NCBI GenBank assembly: GCA_963921825.1
Contig: OY997593.1
Span: 47,476,039 to 47,540,038 of the forward strand
Length of the DNA: 64,000 nucleotides
Direction of reading: 5' to 3'
Source of the DNA: Erodium maritimum
Lineage: Eukaryota > Streptophyta > Magnoliopsida > Geraniales > Geraniaceae
Positions 23,891 through 35,597 of the stretch are shown piece by piece (position 1 is the first letter of the stretch; each line of letters starts with the position of its first letter). Under the pieces are notes generated by a model that did not search any database, was not told the DNA's origin, and saw only the letters and a list, made by a program, of their open reading frames with translations. A program made the position numbers and the translations under genes.

Positions 23891-25289
23891 GAAGAGAAAA
23901 TGTTATAGGCATGTTTTCACCAATTAAATGAGATGAGGAGCCTCACGCCTATGTACCCGAACAAGATAAAGCATGAACGTGTACCTCATGAATCACCACA
24001 GTACCACAGAAATAAGAAAGTGCATTTTAAACCATATACGTTTAAGAGTAATTGTGCACTTGTGCAGTAGAATGTTAAAAGTTAAAATATCTGTTCTGAC
24101 AAGACAATTGACTAAATAAATTTGTAATTTAGTGAGAACAAAGTGTATTTATTAACGGGCCTCGGTGGCCCATAAATGTATTAAAGGGCATTGGATGTGG
24201 GTGGTGCCCGTGTCCCTTGAGCCGACCGTAACCAACGCTCAGGTCTCAATCACAAGTCAATATTTGTCTCTAACCGTGGTCGAGAGAGTCGTCTAAAACA
24301 CGTTATAAACTAATTATTAGTTTGCAAATTTGCTCCTCTCCCCTCAAACAAATTAAGTGTGTATATTTTTGGTGAGACGGAGGCCATTTTCATCCAAACG
24401 TCTTTTCAATTAGCTAAACAAACGTATATGGTAGTTTCACTTGAACATCCTTTAACATGTTAGTTGGCTATACCCCACTTTGATTAGGCAATAGGCACCA
24501 TCACCCCTTCCCGTGGCTTTTATTGTAATTTGTACAATCTACACATATGATACCAAGCCTCTTAAGAGATACTTTTTATCGTTTTTTTTATCAACGAAAA
24601 CGTATTTGAAATTTTATAAAAAAAACCTCTTCGAGTATGAAAAGGAGTACAAGAGATGGGTCTAATTACAAACCAGAGAATGAGCTGACATGAAAGGTCA
24701 ATCTCATAAAAGTCCCAACACAGAGAGAATCAGATACATTATCCTTCTACATCGTTTGACCATCAAGTAATTTTGCATTCACAAAAGGACCTAAATATCA
24801 TTGTTTACGTTACACAATTTTCTTAAGAGATTATTGTTTTGTTATAAGCACTCATGCTAACATAATAATAGTGAATAATTTCCTGCTAGTCGAGTTCACA
24901 GATTTAGAGTTATAGGTTTGCGAAAGGTCAGAAAAGAAACATGTACGAAAGACAGGCACCAAACTTTGAGCCTCCAATGCAAATTAAATGGGCACGAGAG
25001 ATAAACGTTTTCAATACATCCCAAAAAGAGTGTCCCATTCACTCTAACAAAATTGAAGATCACAAAAAGAGTGTCCCATTCACTCTCTAACAAAATTGAA
25101 GATTGGTACTTGGATGTGAGGCCATGTGCAATAAGTGGGTATACTTGAAACTACTCATTCAAGGATATCAATGGTAGGTATAAATCGTGTACGATTTCCC
25201 ACCAAGGAAAGTGGATACAGTGGAATGATTTAAAAAGTATCCGTTGTCCTTTAATCAAATTGAGATTAAATGAGGAAAATTATTTCTTT
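23891..25289. other. AT-rich spacer with a probable LINE 3' scrap
   Basis: No credible coding frame over 1.4 kb. At 24575-24740 the minus strand ends in CGTTGATAAAAAAAAC, the same GTTGATAAAAAAAA terminus as the LINE ending at 35908, so a short 5'-truncated LINE copy is likely. A 35-39-bp direct duplication containing AAAGAGTGTCCCATTCACTC lies at 25023-25057 and 25063-25101. Confidence 0.45.
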
Positions 25290-27565
25290 TTTTCTTTCAG
25301 TCATCGTTAAATTAGATTTAGATTTCAATTACAAGTGAGTACATCGAGAATAAATTTCTGATCACGAAATATAAGAAAGTCATTATACTATATACAATTC
25401 TCGAAGTTCTCTTTACAAAAAAACTTTGAGACAGATGATCCGGTACAATCGGTGTTGAAAGTGTCATAAAGGCGAACTAAATAAAAATTAAACTATGACG
25501 AAACGAATGATTGTTGCTCAAGGTGTAGCTTTCATGCTCCATTCGCTATGTTAAACCGAACCTGTCATCATTGATTTCAAGAGGAGACAGAGCTCTTTTC
25601 AGGGACTCCTCCCAAGACCAGTTCCTAGAGCACTAGATTCATTTCATTCATCCATGCGTGCATGCTTGCCGCCCTGTCTTGACCGTCTCGGGGTTCCCTA
25701 ATAGACCTCCTCTTTACTCCACCAGACTCCTGGTCCAACACAAGCCCCAGCTCCATCTCCAAGTCCATTTCTATCTGTGTGCCCAGACAGGTCGAGGCAT
25801 CGGCTTTCCCGCTATCTGAGAACTGGTCGATTACCAAGTTTTTCCAACCTGGATCGACCGAGCGGGTCGCACTGTTAGGTGAAATATCCAAGGATACTAT
25901 CGGGCCCTTGCCTCGAGACAATGGGTCCTTAGGTGCAAAAGAGAGGATATTGATTTGCGATACGTCTGATCATCCCAATCTGTTGCATATGCCCTGGTTT
26001 GACGGACCTTCTGGAATTCCAAGATGGAGAAGTCAAACCGTGGAGTACCCACCACCTCCCGGCCGGACTCGGTCACCATGTGACCAATCATACCACAATT
26101 ATAACAAAATATAAGCAGTTTTGTATAAGTAAGAGTGACACGAACCGGGTCGGGAAATTCCCAAAAGCGAAGAAGGAGCTTTCTGCGGAGAGGGCGCTCC
26201 ACAAGATGCCAGAATCGAATCTTTACTGTTCCTCCCCAGCATGTAACCCATTGGTCGCACGGGACATGACCACAAAGACCTAGCATCGCGTCGATTGTTT
26301 CTCCCGTGGTTCTGGTACGGACCAATGGAGGGAGGGCATGTGCGTGTACCCATAATTGGATCCTATCCAGGGTAAGGGATCTCTAGCCATCGGGACCAGG
26401 TCACCCAGCAATAGTGGTCTCCCATCGAAGCACCACGGCTCGTTATCTCGAACCCATGTTCGGGCATTCTCCTTCTCGAAGTAAAACCCGAAGATACTCG
26501 GTCTGATGTCCTTGATCAATAGTCCCTCAACTGATTTTCCCCATGCCTTGTTGATGATCCAAAGGATAACCTCCTTCAGGGGTGGCTTGGACGTTCATAA
26601 TTTTCCCATCATGGAAAATTTTTACCTTTCCAGAACATATGGGCTCACCGAAGTATACAGTACCATCAGCCGAGAGACTATCCTGAAGGCTGAGCAGCTG
26701 GGTGTCCAGAGAGACCGGAGAGGGAGGAGCAACAAAGGTAGAGCCGGCTTTCTTGGTTCTGAAAGTTCTACGACGGTGAACCATCCCTGTGGTGGCGTGA
26801 GCATCACAGGGATCATGGGGACACGATCAGCGTTGGGACCTTAGACCCCTCATAGAGAGCATTCAAATTTTTCCTCCCTAGCTCCGACCTCCCATATTCA
26901 GACATGGGGGTTTTCCCTTTAAGAGGGTCCCGCACCAGTGGGGGCAGTAGGTTAATGGAAGGTGTCGTCGTTGGCGGCACAATGATGAGGAGAATCGAGG
27001 CGGAAACGGTCTAAGTAGAGGCGGTGATGAAGGAAGTTGGTTTCGCCGGTGGTTGAATGGCAGGGACAATCACAGGAGGTGGTAGAGTCTTCACGCTATC
27101 GGGAGCGGACTATGGGGGCTTCGAGTCGACGGTGAAAGGCGGCAGAGTTGACTTCACCCAAACCCTAGCGTTTCTTGCAGAGGAAGCTAGGGTTTGGTTC
27201 TTCAAAGGCCGACCGTGTCGAGGTTTACTCGGAGGTTTAGACAGACCGGAAGAGAAGGACACGACCGTCGTGGTCGGGGAAGGAAGGAGAGGTGTCATAG
27301 AGGAGGGGGAGATAGGGACTAGGGCAACAGAAGAGTGCTGAGAGTTTCTTTTGCTCCTTGGTTTAATGGTAGACCTCACGACCGACGAGGGGCGAGGTGG
27401 GGGCACACGTGGAAGAGATTGCACCAGGACTGACGGTGATGGGACAAGACCGGCTAGAGGGCTAGCGATAGTCAAGTCGGTGGCAGGGGTAGGGGACTCC
27501 ATAGGGGGTAGGGTTTCCTCAAGGAGGAAATCTCGACAATTACGAGAGAGCTGTGTTTTAATGTA
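25290..27565 (-). mobile_element. ORF1-only LINE derivative (element C)
   Basis: The minus-sense 5' end is near 27565, ORF1 spans 27502 to 25897, the 24-nt 3' motif is at 25602-25625 (several changes), and the 3' end is in an A-rich stretch near 25290. It is colinear with element B from the DUF4283 domain to the 3' end. No endonuclease or RT is present between the CCHC region (about 26080) and the 3' end. Confidence 0.78.
25897..27502 (-). pseudogene. LINE ORF1 of element C, broken, knuckle lacks a Cys
   Basis: The N-terminal frame 27502-27110 is Ser/Pro rich with an AT-hook-like KPRHGRPLK. Then follow FHDGKIMNVQATP (near 26600), the DUF4283 segment WCFDGRPLLLGDLV (near 26430) and WVTCWGGTVKIRFWHLVERPLRR (split here as WVTCWGGTVK and RFWHLVERPLRR, near 26200). 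The knuckle reads CYNCGMIGHMVTES, with the final Cys replaced by Ser, so zinc binding should be impaired. At least three frame changes break the gene. It would be the RNA-binding component of a LINE RNP in a working relative. Confidence 0.82.
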
Positions 27566-27773
27566 GCCAATCTTTCATTCTGGCTTGATATGATTTTATT
27601 TCTAATCTATTAATTTTGTCACATACTGCAAAAATAAGGCTGATAAAATAAAATAAGAATTAACATATAAAAGGAAAACCTATTATTATTATAAAACCAA
27701 AACTGACATTACACGAGTTCTTCATTACCGAAACAAAAACTAAAATATAGATATTAGGGTCGGGAGATCGATC

Positions 27774-28340
27774 CTACACATGGAGATTGTTCCAATGCTG
27801 GAGCCACTTTCGAAGGTCTTTCATGAGGTCCCACCATTCAAACTTGATGAATGGTTGACACATACGATCATTATACGTCGATGCGGCCAACACTTTTATT
27901 ATGGCATCAGTTTGACCTGGTTTTCGAGCATGTGGTAGGTCAAAATGGATTAAATTGAAGCGCTTCACGTTTAGGGAGGTCATTTTTCGGTGATCCTTCA
28001 ACTATCTTTGGGTTCGTGCGGGGCCGAACATCGACCCTTGAACGACAAAGTAGGCATACATCGTCAGCCAGTATTGGATGTTGGGGTTGGGTCATGCATG
28101 TTCAAGCCACACTACGCACAACACCGTTTCTTCTTAGGGTGACCATGGGACATTGCGTCAAGCAGGATCCATTCGGATGACGAACCGGTGGAGAAATTAG
28201 GAGGATGATGGAAGGAGAAATTGATCCCAATTGTTGTAATTTTGGTGGAAGGTTGAAGGTGAACTTATAGTCGGGGAATGGGAGAAAAATCCATCGAACT
28301 GTCGGTGACACAATAGCATTGTGGTAAATTTGCAAGGTTG
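27774..28340 (-). pseudogene. PIF/Harbinger Myb/SANT-like partner protein, fragment
   Basis: Minus-strand pieces resemble the second protein of plant PIF/Harbinger elements, which helps the transposase enter the nucleus and bind DNA. The N-terminal part has PPKLQQLGSISPS (28335-28102), and the C-terminal part has SLNVKRFNLIHFDL, ARKPGQTDAIIKVL and KFEWWDLMKDLRKW (28001-27774). Between them the frame is broken by stops near 28000-28100. No terminal inverted repeats were found at its borders, so the element boundaries are unknown. The assignment rests on recalled family pattern only. Confidence 0.6.
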
Positions 28341-29550
28341 GGTTATAATTTCACATTAATCGAGAAGATGTGAATGCAAGTGAAATGGAAATGATATTCA
28401 CATGAAATATCACACAAATGAAATGAAAAAATGAAAGGAAAGTTTCATTAAATTAAAAAAAAAAGTAAAAATGAGAAACCAACAACTAAAATTGAAAAAC
28501 AACCAGACAACTAGCGGGAGACGAATAAAAAAGCCAAATTCCAAGCTTTCACGTTAAATTGGTAATGACATGTCATTGTGCTAAACGCTCCTCTAAGGAC
28601 ATGACCGAAGTGTCTTGGACCCTTTCTTCTTTGAAAATCACAAAGTATGGTTGGAGGTTGGCGAGAAGCTTGCGCTATTCAATCATGGATTTTTCGATAC
28701 ATTCATGTGGTTCCTTCTAAATGGTTGCAAGCTTTCACACTCCGAGGGAGAGATCTGCTTCCATTAACACCGCCACGTTCCATTTGCCTTGCAGTCTCGC
28801 AGCTTTGGCAACGGATATCTAACACAAAGCTCTTCCCATAGGCCGGATATATAACGTAAAGCTCGTCCCATTGGTATACTCTCTCTCTCGTTGTACGGCG
28901 CAGGTTCCTCAACCCATGTTCTCTTGCTGGATTCGCTTGAAAGTTATTGGACGGGTTCATGCGCTAGTGTATCAGTGATGAGCGTAAATTTGTATTAGTT
29001 AATTTGACCATTTTCCCCTATATTTTTATCTTATTTGTGTCTCGTTTTTATATTTTCAGCTTTATTTAATAACTACGTAAAACCTCGTTCCGTATCGATA
29101 TTTTTCTAATGTTCAAAATATATTCATGATTGGTCTTTTTTGTAAGAATCTTCAAAATAAAAATATAGGCGCAAGAACGAGGTCAATCAGAGCACATGCA
29201 GAGCGGGTAGGAGCGATTGAAGCGTTAAATTATAAGTGGAAAAGGTTGGCCCTCAGTTCAATCTGGTGTAATGCAGTCCACCAACTAACGTGTGTCGAGC
29301 GTGTTTCTCGTGCTTCGGATGTGCTGACCTTGTATGCTTCCAGATGCAGCCGTTCATCCTCCATACCTATTCTTCAGTTGGTAGCCGTACAACCTACTGA
29401 CCGTAGATCCAGTGTTTCATAGAGTCGATTGCAATGATCCTCTTCAGCGCACGTCTGCACTTGATCACTTCGTCCTACTAGTGTCCTCCAAGCCTGTGTG
29501 CATGTGAAATTGAAGCAGCAATTTACATCTTTTTCATTCCTATTGTTCCT
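28341..29550. other. Unassigned region
   Basis: AT-rich at 28340-28540; more GC-balanced at 28550-28960, where open frames occur on both strands but match nothing I recognise. 29100-29540 is also unassigned. It could be older transposon debris around the PIF fragment. Confidence 0.4.
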
Positions 29551-29568
29551 TATATATATATATATATA
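29551..29568. repeat. (TA)9 microsatellite
   Basis: Perfect TA tract directly to the left of the fold-back element. Confidence 0.97.
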
Positions 29569-31077
29569 GGAGAGCAATCAGGTGCGAACCATGAATTACG
29601 GTGTGAACATGCGAACTCAACCAGATTGCACCATGTGTCGCGCTCAGAAAATGTCCCCCTTTTTGTTATAATCAAGTTTATTAATTCGATTTTTCCCGTT
29701 TCGTTTCAACTCCGATTTCATTTTTTCTTGCGCCAATATTCTTATTTTTTTCAAGAGCTTTCTAACAAGTAATGGATTGCATATATTTTGATGTGTTTTT
29801 GAATACGTGTGTGGATGTGTGAATATGAGTGCGAAAAGTGTGATGTGTTTTTGCAAATTTAGTGTATATGGTTTGCGGATTTAGTGTATATGTTTGCGGA
29901 TTTAGTTTATATGGTTTGCGAATTTAGTGTAATTTTCACACTTTTGTATGCAATAACCTAACTTGAATTGATTGCTAGATACCATGTTACAGCTTGGATA
30001 TTGTTGATATTGTTGATTTCAGCTTTAATTCATGTTTTTATGATGGTAGCTTGATACCATGTTACAAATTCATCTCTTGGAACTAAACCCAGTTTTAGTT
30101 TCTTCCTAAAGTAGCTTCTTTTGGAGTCTTGGATTTGTTTTATGTTTGTGTTTTGAAGACTAGAGTCTTTTGGTACTGATTCAATTCACAAATATGACTG
30201 TAGATTTTGGTATAACATGATGGAGGAGTCTGTGGGGTTGCTGAAAGTAGTTGTTGTCCAAGGAAAAAGGCTTGCTATTAGAGATTTCAAGAGCAGTGAT
30301 CCTTATTATTAGCAGTTATATTATAGTTATTGTAAGTTATAATTGTAGTTATGATGTAGTTATGTTGAAGCATTGTATAACTGCTAATATATATAAATAT
30401 ACATCATCTGTGTCATTATATGACAAGGGATTACATTACATTATATCATCTAACACTTATGTTCTACTCAAGTTGGGCAACCAAGTAAGTAACTTCTTCA
30501 CTGGATTATTGATTTAGACTCCATATCCCATTTTTGCCTATTATTGCTCAATCTATAATGTTGGATACATTCAGGTGGCCAAGACCAAGGTTATTGCATA
30601 CAAAAGTGTGAAAATTACACTAAATTCGCAAACCATATACACTAAATCCGCAAACCATATACACTAAATCCGCAAACCATATACACTAAATTTGCAAAAC
30701 ACACTAAATTCGCAAACCATATACACTAAATCCGCAAAACATATACACTAAATCCGCAAACCATATACACTAAATCCGCAAACCATATACACTAAATTTG
30801 CAAAAACACATCACACTTTTCGCACTCATATTCACACATCCACACACGTATTCAAAAACACATCAAAATATATGCAATCCACTACTTGTTAGAAAGCTCT
30901 TGAAAAAATAAGAATATTGGCGCAAGAAAAAATGAAATCGGAGTTGAAACGAAGCGGGAAAAATTAAATTAATGAACTTGGTAGGGAAAAAAAAGATGAG
31001 CATTTCTAAGCGCGACACGTGTCATGTTGTTGTTGAGTTCGCAAGTTCGCATTTTAAGAGGGTTCGCACGTGAAAGC

Positions 31078-31080
<3 letters not shown>
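29569..31080. mobile_element. Fold-back element with long TIRs between TA tracts
   Basis: Left arm 29569-29955 and right arm 30591-31080 are inverted copies, from GTGCGAACC near the tips to GTATGCAATAA at the inner edge, around a 635-bp spacer. The arms contain a 22-bp tandem repeat (TTTAGTGTATATGGTTTGCGGA), about three units in the left arm and eight in the right (30626-30790), which explains their unequal length. No transposase frame is present. It lies between (TA)9 and (TA)15, as described for rice Micron elements that target TA microsatellites; whether it is homologous to Micron is not known. Confidence 0.85.
30626..30790. repeat. 22-bp tandem repeat in the right arm
   Basis: About eight contiguous units with C/T variation (TCCGCAAACCATATACACTAAA and variants, one shortened to 18 bp). 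The left arm holds fewer units, so copy number changed after the element formed. Confidence 0.92.

Positions 31081-31110
<30 letters not shown>
31081..31110. repeat. (TA)15 microsatellite
   Basis: Uninterrupted TA tract shared as border by the fold-back element on the left and the MITE on the right. Confidence 0.97.
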
Positions 31111-31113
<3 letters not shown>

Positions 31114-31366
31114 GAACAATCAAGTACAAACCTTATTTCGGGTCAGAACGTAGAACTAATCTGGGCCATTGATTACTCAGATCGAATGGCCACCGAAATT
31201 CAGGGGGGGTGGTGATTGATTACGAATTCAATTACAAGATATGCATTAATTAAAAAAGATATTAAAAGATATGCATTAAATCTGGGCCATTATTTCACGA
31301 TCCAAGGGCCCAGATTGATAGTTCTACGTTCTGACGAAAGATACAAGTTTGTACCTGATTGTTATC
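31111..31366. mobile_element. MITE with about 55-bp TIRs between TA tracts
   Basis: A 256-bp element. The left end GGGGAACAATCAAGTACAAAC and the inverted right end GGATAACAATCAGGTACAAAC match, and the similarity continues through GTCAGAACGTAGAACTA and ATCTGGGCC. Its tips resemble those of the neighbouring fold-back element (GGAGAGCAATCAGGTGCGAAC). It has no coding capacity. Confidence 0.82.
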
Positions 31367-31367
31367 C

Positions 31368-31421
<54 letters not shown>
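31367..31421. repeat. (TA)n(GT)20 compound microsatellite
   Basis: A short TA tract followed by about 20 GT units. A good candidate for length polymorphism. Confidence 0.95.
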
Positions 31422-31422
<1 letters not shown>

Positions 31423-31979
31423 CGTTGGAACATATATAGAATCAGATTTTTATAGCACAAATTAAATTTCACCTTCATTTCTATTTTTTCTCTCTTGCGT
31501 TCTTCATGTTTTTTACTTCGAAAGCAAGATCTACCATTTGAGGCCAAAGTTTTGACGATCTAAATAGGTTTCAAACATCCATAAGCCTCTCACAATCTCC
31601 AGCTTCTCTATTTTTATGGGTTGAAATTGTGGAGAGCTAGAGATGATGGGTTTGTAAACTAGAGGAGTTTTTTATTAGGTTACTCAATAAAATCGTGTAA
31701 CTAATCTCTACTCTTCTCTATTTTGATGTAAAACTAGGATTTTTGGTATGCTTGAGTATATGAATACATGACCTTGCATTTCAATCTTTGGTCATAGGTG
31801 TTGTGTAAATGTTGGTTTCCTTTAAATCGATGCATGATTTTGTGGTTAATTTGATGTTGGTTATGTTATTTGCATGATTTGAGGGTTTTTGAGCTTAAAT
31901 AACATCTGTTTGCTTGTATGAGTTTTTATCTATATTTAAGATACTCGATGTTCAAGCATGATTATCTTACTTTGTGTTC
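31422..31979. other. AT-rich spacer, no gene seen
   Basis: Low-complexity T-rich sequence without a supported coding frame. Confidence 0.45.
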
Positions 31980-32640
31980 GAACTTCCATCCCGAGAGGAT
32001 AACCTGAAGGGTGGCTATGAATGGTCCTAGCTCCTTAAACAAAGCATCATCCCTAGTAATTGTCACAATCTCGGAAGCAGGACCATTTTAACTCAAAAAC
32101 GATGCCCTCAAGGCCACAAGAACATGACCTCCTAGTGGCGACATGTCATACGATAAACTGAGGCGCTCGAGTTAGGGTTGGTAACCCTATTCAGGGACGA
32201 GCCTTCAGAATCAAGTCCTTCCAAAGGTGTCGGAGCATCAGGAAAGGGGACGGAGGAGATCTTCGAGGGTCGGCCACGCTTGGGCTTGATCAGACCCGAT
32301 ATCCCCAACTCATCCCCCGGAGAAAAAAAGACCAAAGCTGAGGATGGATAAGGTATTAGTACCGGAGAGGGAGAGAGGATGTAGATTTTAACGCCCGAGT
32401 GATCAGTGGGGAAGAGACGGTGGAAGAGGCTTTTGGTTTAAGCTTCTTCCTCTCTGTAACCGAAAGAACGAAACCAGACGGAGGATGTAGGGGCGTTAGA
32501 AGGGTCACCGAGGGGACATGGTCACCAGACACGGCGTGCTCTATTGGCGGGGAGAGCGGCATCGTGGTGATCAAGGCTGTAGGAGTCAACATCGAAAGAG
32601 GAGGCTAGGACGGTGTAGGGGCATGGGTTTAAGGCTAGAC
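31980..32640 (-). pseudogene. LINE ORF1 fragment
   Basis: The minus-strand frame 32592-32356 begins MLTPTALITTMPLSPP. A second frame (32335-32132) has the AT-hook-like KPKRGRPSKI also seen in the ORF1 of element C and near 53430. Further down, sense ALFKELGPFIATLQVILSGWKF resembles the C-terminal end of plant LINE ORF1 (ALFKELGPF and ATLQVILSGWKF are the visible blocks). DUF4283 and the CCHC knuckle are absent. No 3' terminus or target duplication was found, so this is a scrap. Confidence 0.55.
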
Positions 32641-32855
32641 TTTTCTAGAGAGTACACGCAATCGTGAGAGGATGTTCTAGTATAATATTTATGGTTAAAA
32701 GCGTCAGTGACGCATGAAAGATGTAATTAGTAATTTTTGTAAAATGTCGTTTTTGATTTTTGAAAATAAGAATCGTATTAAATTGTTAAATTATCGGAAG
32801 ACTACAATTATTGTTCAAAGACTAAAATGATTTCTCGTACCCTGGAGGCTACTTA

Positions 32856-32870
32856 GAGCATCTCCAATGG
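32856..32870 (+). repeat. PIF/Harbinger-type terminal inverted repeat (left end)
   Basis: GAGCATCTCCAATGG preceded by TTA (32853-32855), the 3-bp target duplication preferred by PIF/Harbinger. I could not find the matching right end near 34600. Confidence 0.6.
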
Positions 32871-33299
32871 TATTAGCATGAGTAGTTGCAGGGAGGGGTT
32901 GTAGGAGCACATTTTGATCTTCTCTCTCCTCCAAACAACTACCTCCTACTTAATTGTTTGATTGTTTTTGCACTTTTTACTATTTCCAAACAACCTTAAA
33001 TTAAACTACTATTTTTATTTATGCCAAATATGAAATAGATTATATTACTCTAATTGTTGTCGCCATCTCCAAATTTAGCTCAAATGTGATCGACGAGGTC
33101 AACGTGGAGATGATGATTAACATGTCGATCTCAGATCCTTATTCTATTGCCCATGATACTATCCAAGTTCACCGATGGTGGTGGTCATATGCGGGTTGCT
33201 GCGTTTGGGATACCAAAATCTGCAAACGGATCAGTAGGGTACGACCTCCGTTGATCCTCAACAATCATGTTGTGCGGGATAATACAAGTAGTCATGATC

Positions 33300-34331
33300 A
33301 CTGCGAGTGAGTTCATATCTCACATTCGGCTTGGACGAGTGACGATAAGAAAGTGAGCATGTAGAACTCTAAATGATCGTTCGATATCCTTCCTCGCCGC
33401 TGCTTGGTTTCTAGCAAAAAAAACCTTTGATTTACCGCTCGTGGAGCTGATATTGTTTTCACAAATGTCGCCCAAGCAGGATAAATTTCATCCGTCAAGC
33501 AATAAGAGGTTGTGTACTCATACCCATTGACCTTAAACTTAACCGGTGGCGCGAAGCCTCAAATTTCTTGGTAAAACAATATAGACCTATTCAGTACGTT
33601 GATGTCGTTGTTGGATCCCAATGTTCCGAAAAAGCATGCCATATCAAAGGTCTTGGGATGCAATAGCTTCTACCATGATTGTGGGGACGTTCCGGTGGTC
33701 CCTACTTGAGACTTGTGCATCCCATGCCACATGTCAGTTTTTCCAATTCAGTGCATGTAGTTGAGACTCCCTATCATTCCCGAAAAGCCATGACCTTCGT
33801 CAATTTTCAGCAAACGACGGACATCTTCCTTGGTCGGGCGTCGTAGATATGTTCGCCCGAAAATCTTGATCACGCCCAAGCAGAACTTCCGAACGCAATC
33901 CAAAATAGTTCTCTCCTCCATTTGCAAGTACTCATGAACGGTATCAGCGGGACCTCCATAACAAAACTGACGAAGAGTTTTTGTGCACTTCTGGTGTGGA
34001 AAGAATTCGGGCTTCCCTACAGAATCGGTTCGTTGACGAAATCCGAAAGCGATGCCGATATTTTTGGTCGTTGTACACCTGAGTAGACGCGAAGAAGTAA
34101 GCTATCAACCGCTTGTGTGCTTTGTATCGTTTGCGCTCTATCATTCTCCGCTTTGGTGGTACCGACGATTGTGAACCTCCAGCCTCCTCATCTTCTTCCC
34201 TTGGATGTATCATTGCCATAAGCCGATCGTATAGTCGTTTGGCCATTAGTTCAACCATCATTTCCGCGGCATTTTTTATTTCTTGGGTTGTCATTTGATG
34301 TAATTCTGCTACTGTTGGATAATGATCCATC
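33300..34331 (-). pseudogene. PIF/Harbinger DDE transposase, inactive
   Basis: Starts at the ATG at 34331 (MDHYPTVAELHQ). Visible in minus sense: the basic segment RRMIERKRYKAHKR, AYFFASTQVYNDQKYRHRFR (34120-34040), then after a frameshift PADTVHEYLQMEERTI, IFGRTYLRRPTKEDVRRLL, and GFSGMIGSLNYMH followed by a stop where the family has Trp. Then come FFGTLGSNNDINVLNRS (about 33620), KVNGYEYTTSYCLTDEIYP and ATFVKTISAP (33540-33440). In the family the first catalytic Asp lies in GSxDCMHW; here it is Asn. The second Asp (SNNDINVL) is present. At least one frameshift and two stops make it dead. Upstream GC-rich sequence to about 34610 looks like the subterminal region of such an element. Confidence 0.85.
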
Positions 34332-34556
34332 GAAAAAATATGAACAACGAGGCTTGAGAGAAGAAGATGTGAGAGAATAGATGTAGAAGAGAAGAGGAGT
34401 GTTTTTAATGTTGGGGCCAAAGTGTATTTATAGGAAAATTTAAGTTTTTTAAAAGCTATCGTTGTCACGCGTCGCATCGTCGTTGGGCCTGAGATGACGC
34501 GTCCCATCGTTGCAGGTTCCTGAGGCGATGGACTGCGACAATCAGTTCTGAGCGAC

Positions 34557-35191
34557 TCATGCGTCGAGGAGGCGTTGCAGGAGTCGTTGCACAGGTTGCG
34601 ATAACATCAAAACACTGACCAATCGGCGACCATTGCATATGCTCGTCCTGGATGATCTGGTTTGGTGATGTGAACTCGTACTGAGTTCTGAGTCACCCTG
34701 ATCAATGTCAACTAGTTGAAACACTTCCCTAGATGAGTGGCCCGCTAAAACATAGCAGAACGATGAGTCTTTACCATCCACCACGTCCTCGGGACCGTGA
34801 TCTCCGTCAAGATCATCTTCCCAATCAGATCGTAGAGGCTCTCCAACAATCACCTCTTCGCCAACGTCTCCTCTTTTTGAAACGCTCTGAGTGGAGCTTC
34901 ACCTGCTCCGATCCTCGAGGTGTCCAGGAGAACGCGTACAACCACGGGAGGACCAAAAGAACGCAACCAGGTGAGAGCTAGAGTTGCAAGGAAGGTCTGC
35001 CACTTTAAAGAGACCGCCCGCCACCCATACCAATTAATTTCGGTTGAATTTAAACTATCGTATTCCAGACATTTATAGTTCTGAATGTAAGTACCTTTGC
35101 AAAGTCTTTCAAACAAAATAAAAACACCATCACAAAGTTCGTGTTGTAGGTTTCCGCGGACGTCAAGCATTGGTGGCTCAATACATGCCAT
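34557..35191 (-). other. Unassigned open frames, possible gene fragment
   Basis: Two adjoining minus-strand frames (35191-34850 and 34853-34557) have composition compatible with coding, for example GNLQHELCDGVFILFERLC and acidic WEDDLDGDHGPEDVVDG. A GT...AG interval might separate FERLCKG from what follows. I recognise no family. It could be a host gene piece carried along with the PIF element, or chance. Confidence 0.2.
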
Positions 35192-35590
35192 GTATGAAGA
35201 AAGTACAGTAAATTAAAGGTTACATCTAACTACACACTGTGTAGTTTCTCAATGATTGGTTTGGAGTTGTACTGTCCATATCCTACATCTACAGTTCAAC
35301 TTATGAGCGGAAGTTTTGATTCATGAGGATGATAAGAATGAAAGGTACTTATTTAGGCTTTGGAATATAGACTTTATAATGGACAATGAAAATATCCCGA
35401 AACAATTTCAATCGAGAGCCACTGACCCTTGATAATGATTTAGGATGAAAACAGAAATTGGAACTTGAATGTTCACACTGATGAGACTAGCTTAGCAATA
35501 TAAACCGTACTGTATAAAACAAATGAATAATTTCATCTCAATATCTTCAATCTTTCATATTTCATTTAAAGTACTTTAAAAAAAATTGTC
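35192..35590. other. AT-rich spacer
   Basis: No supported feature seen. Confidence 0.4.
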
Positions 35591-35597
35591 ATCTCAA

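Noticed and set aside
30626..30790. Regular short repeats resembling a CRISPR array
   Set aside because: Units are contiguous with no spacers, belong to the arm of a fold-back element, and the genome is plant.
34113..34298. Plus-strand frame overlapping the PIF transposase
   Set aside because: Shadow of the minus-strand transposase coding sequence.
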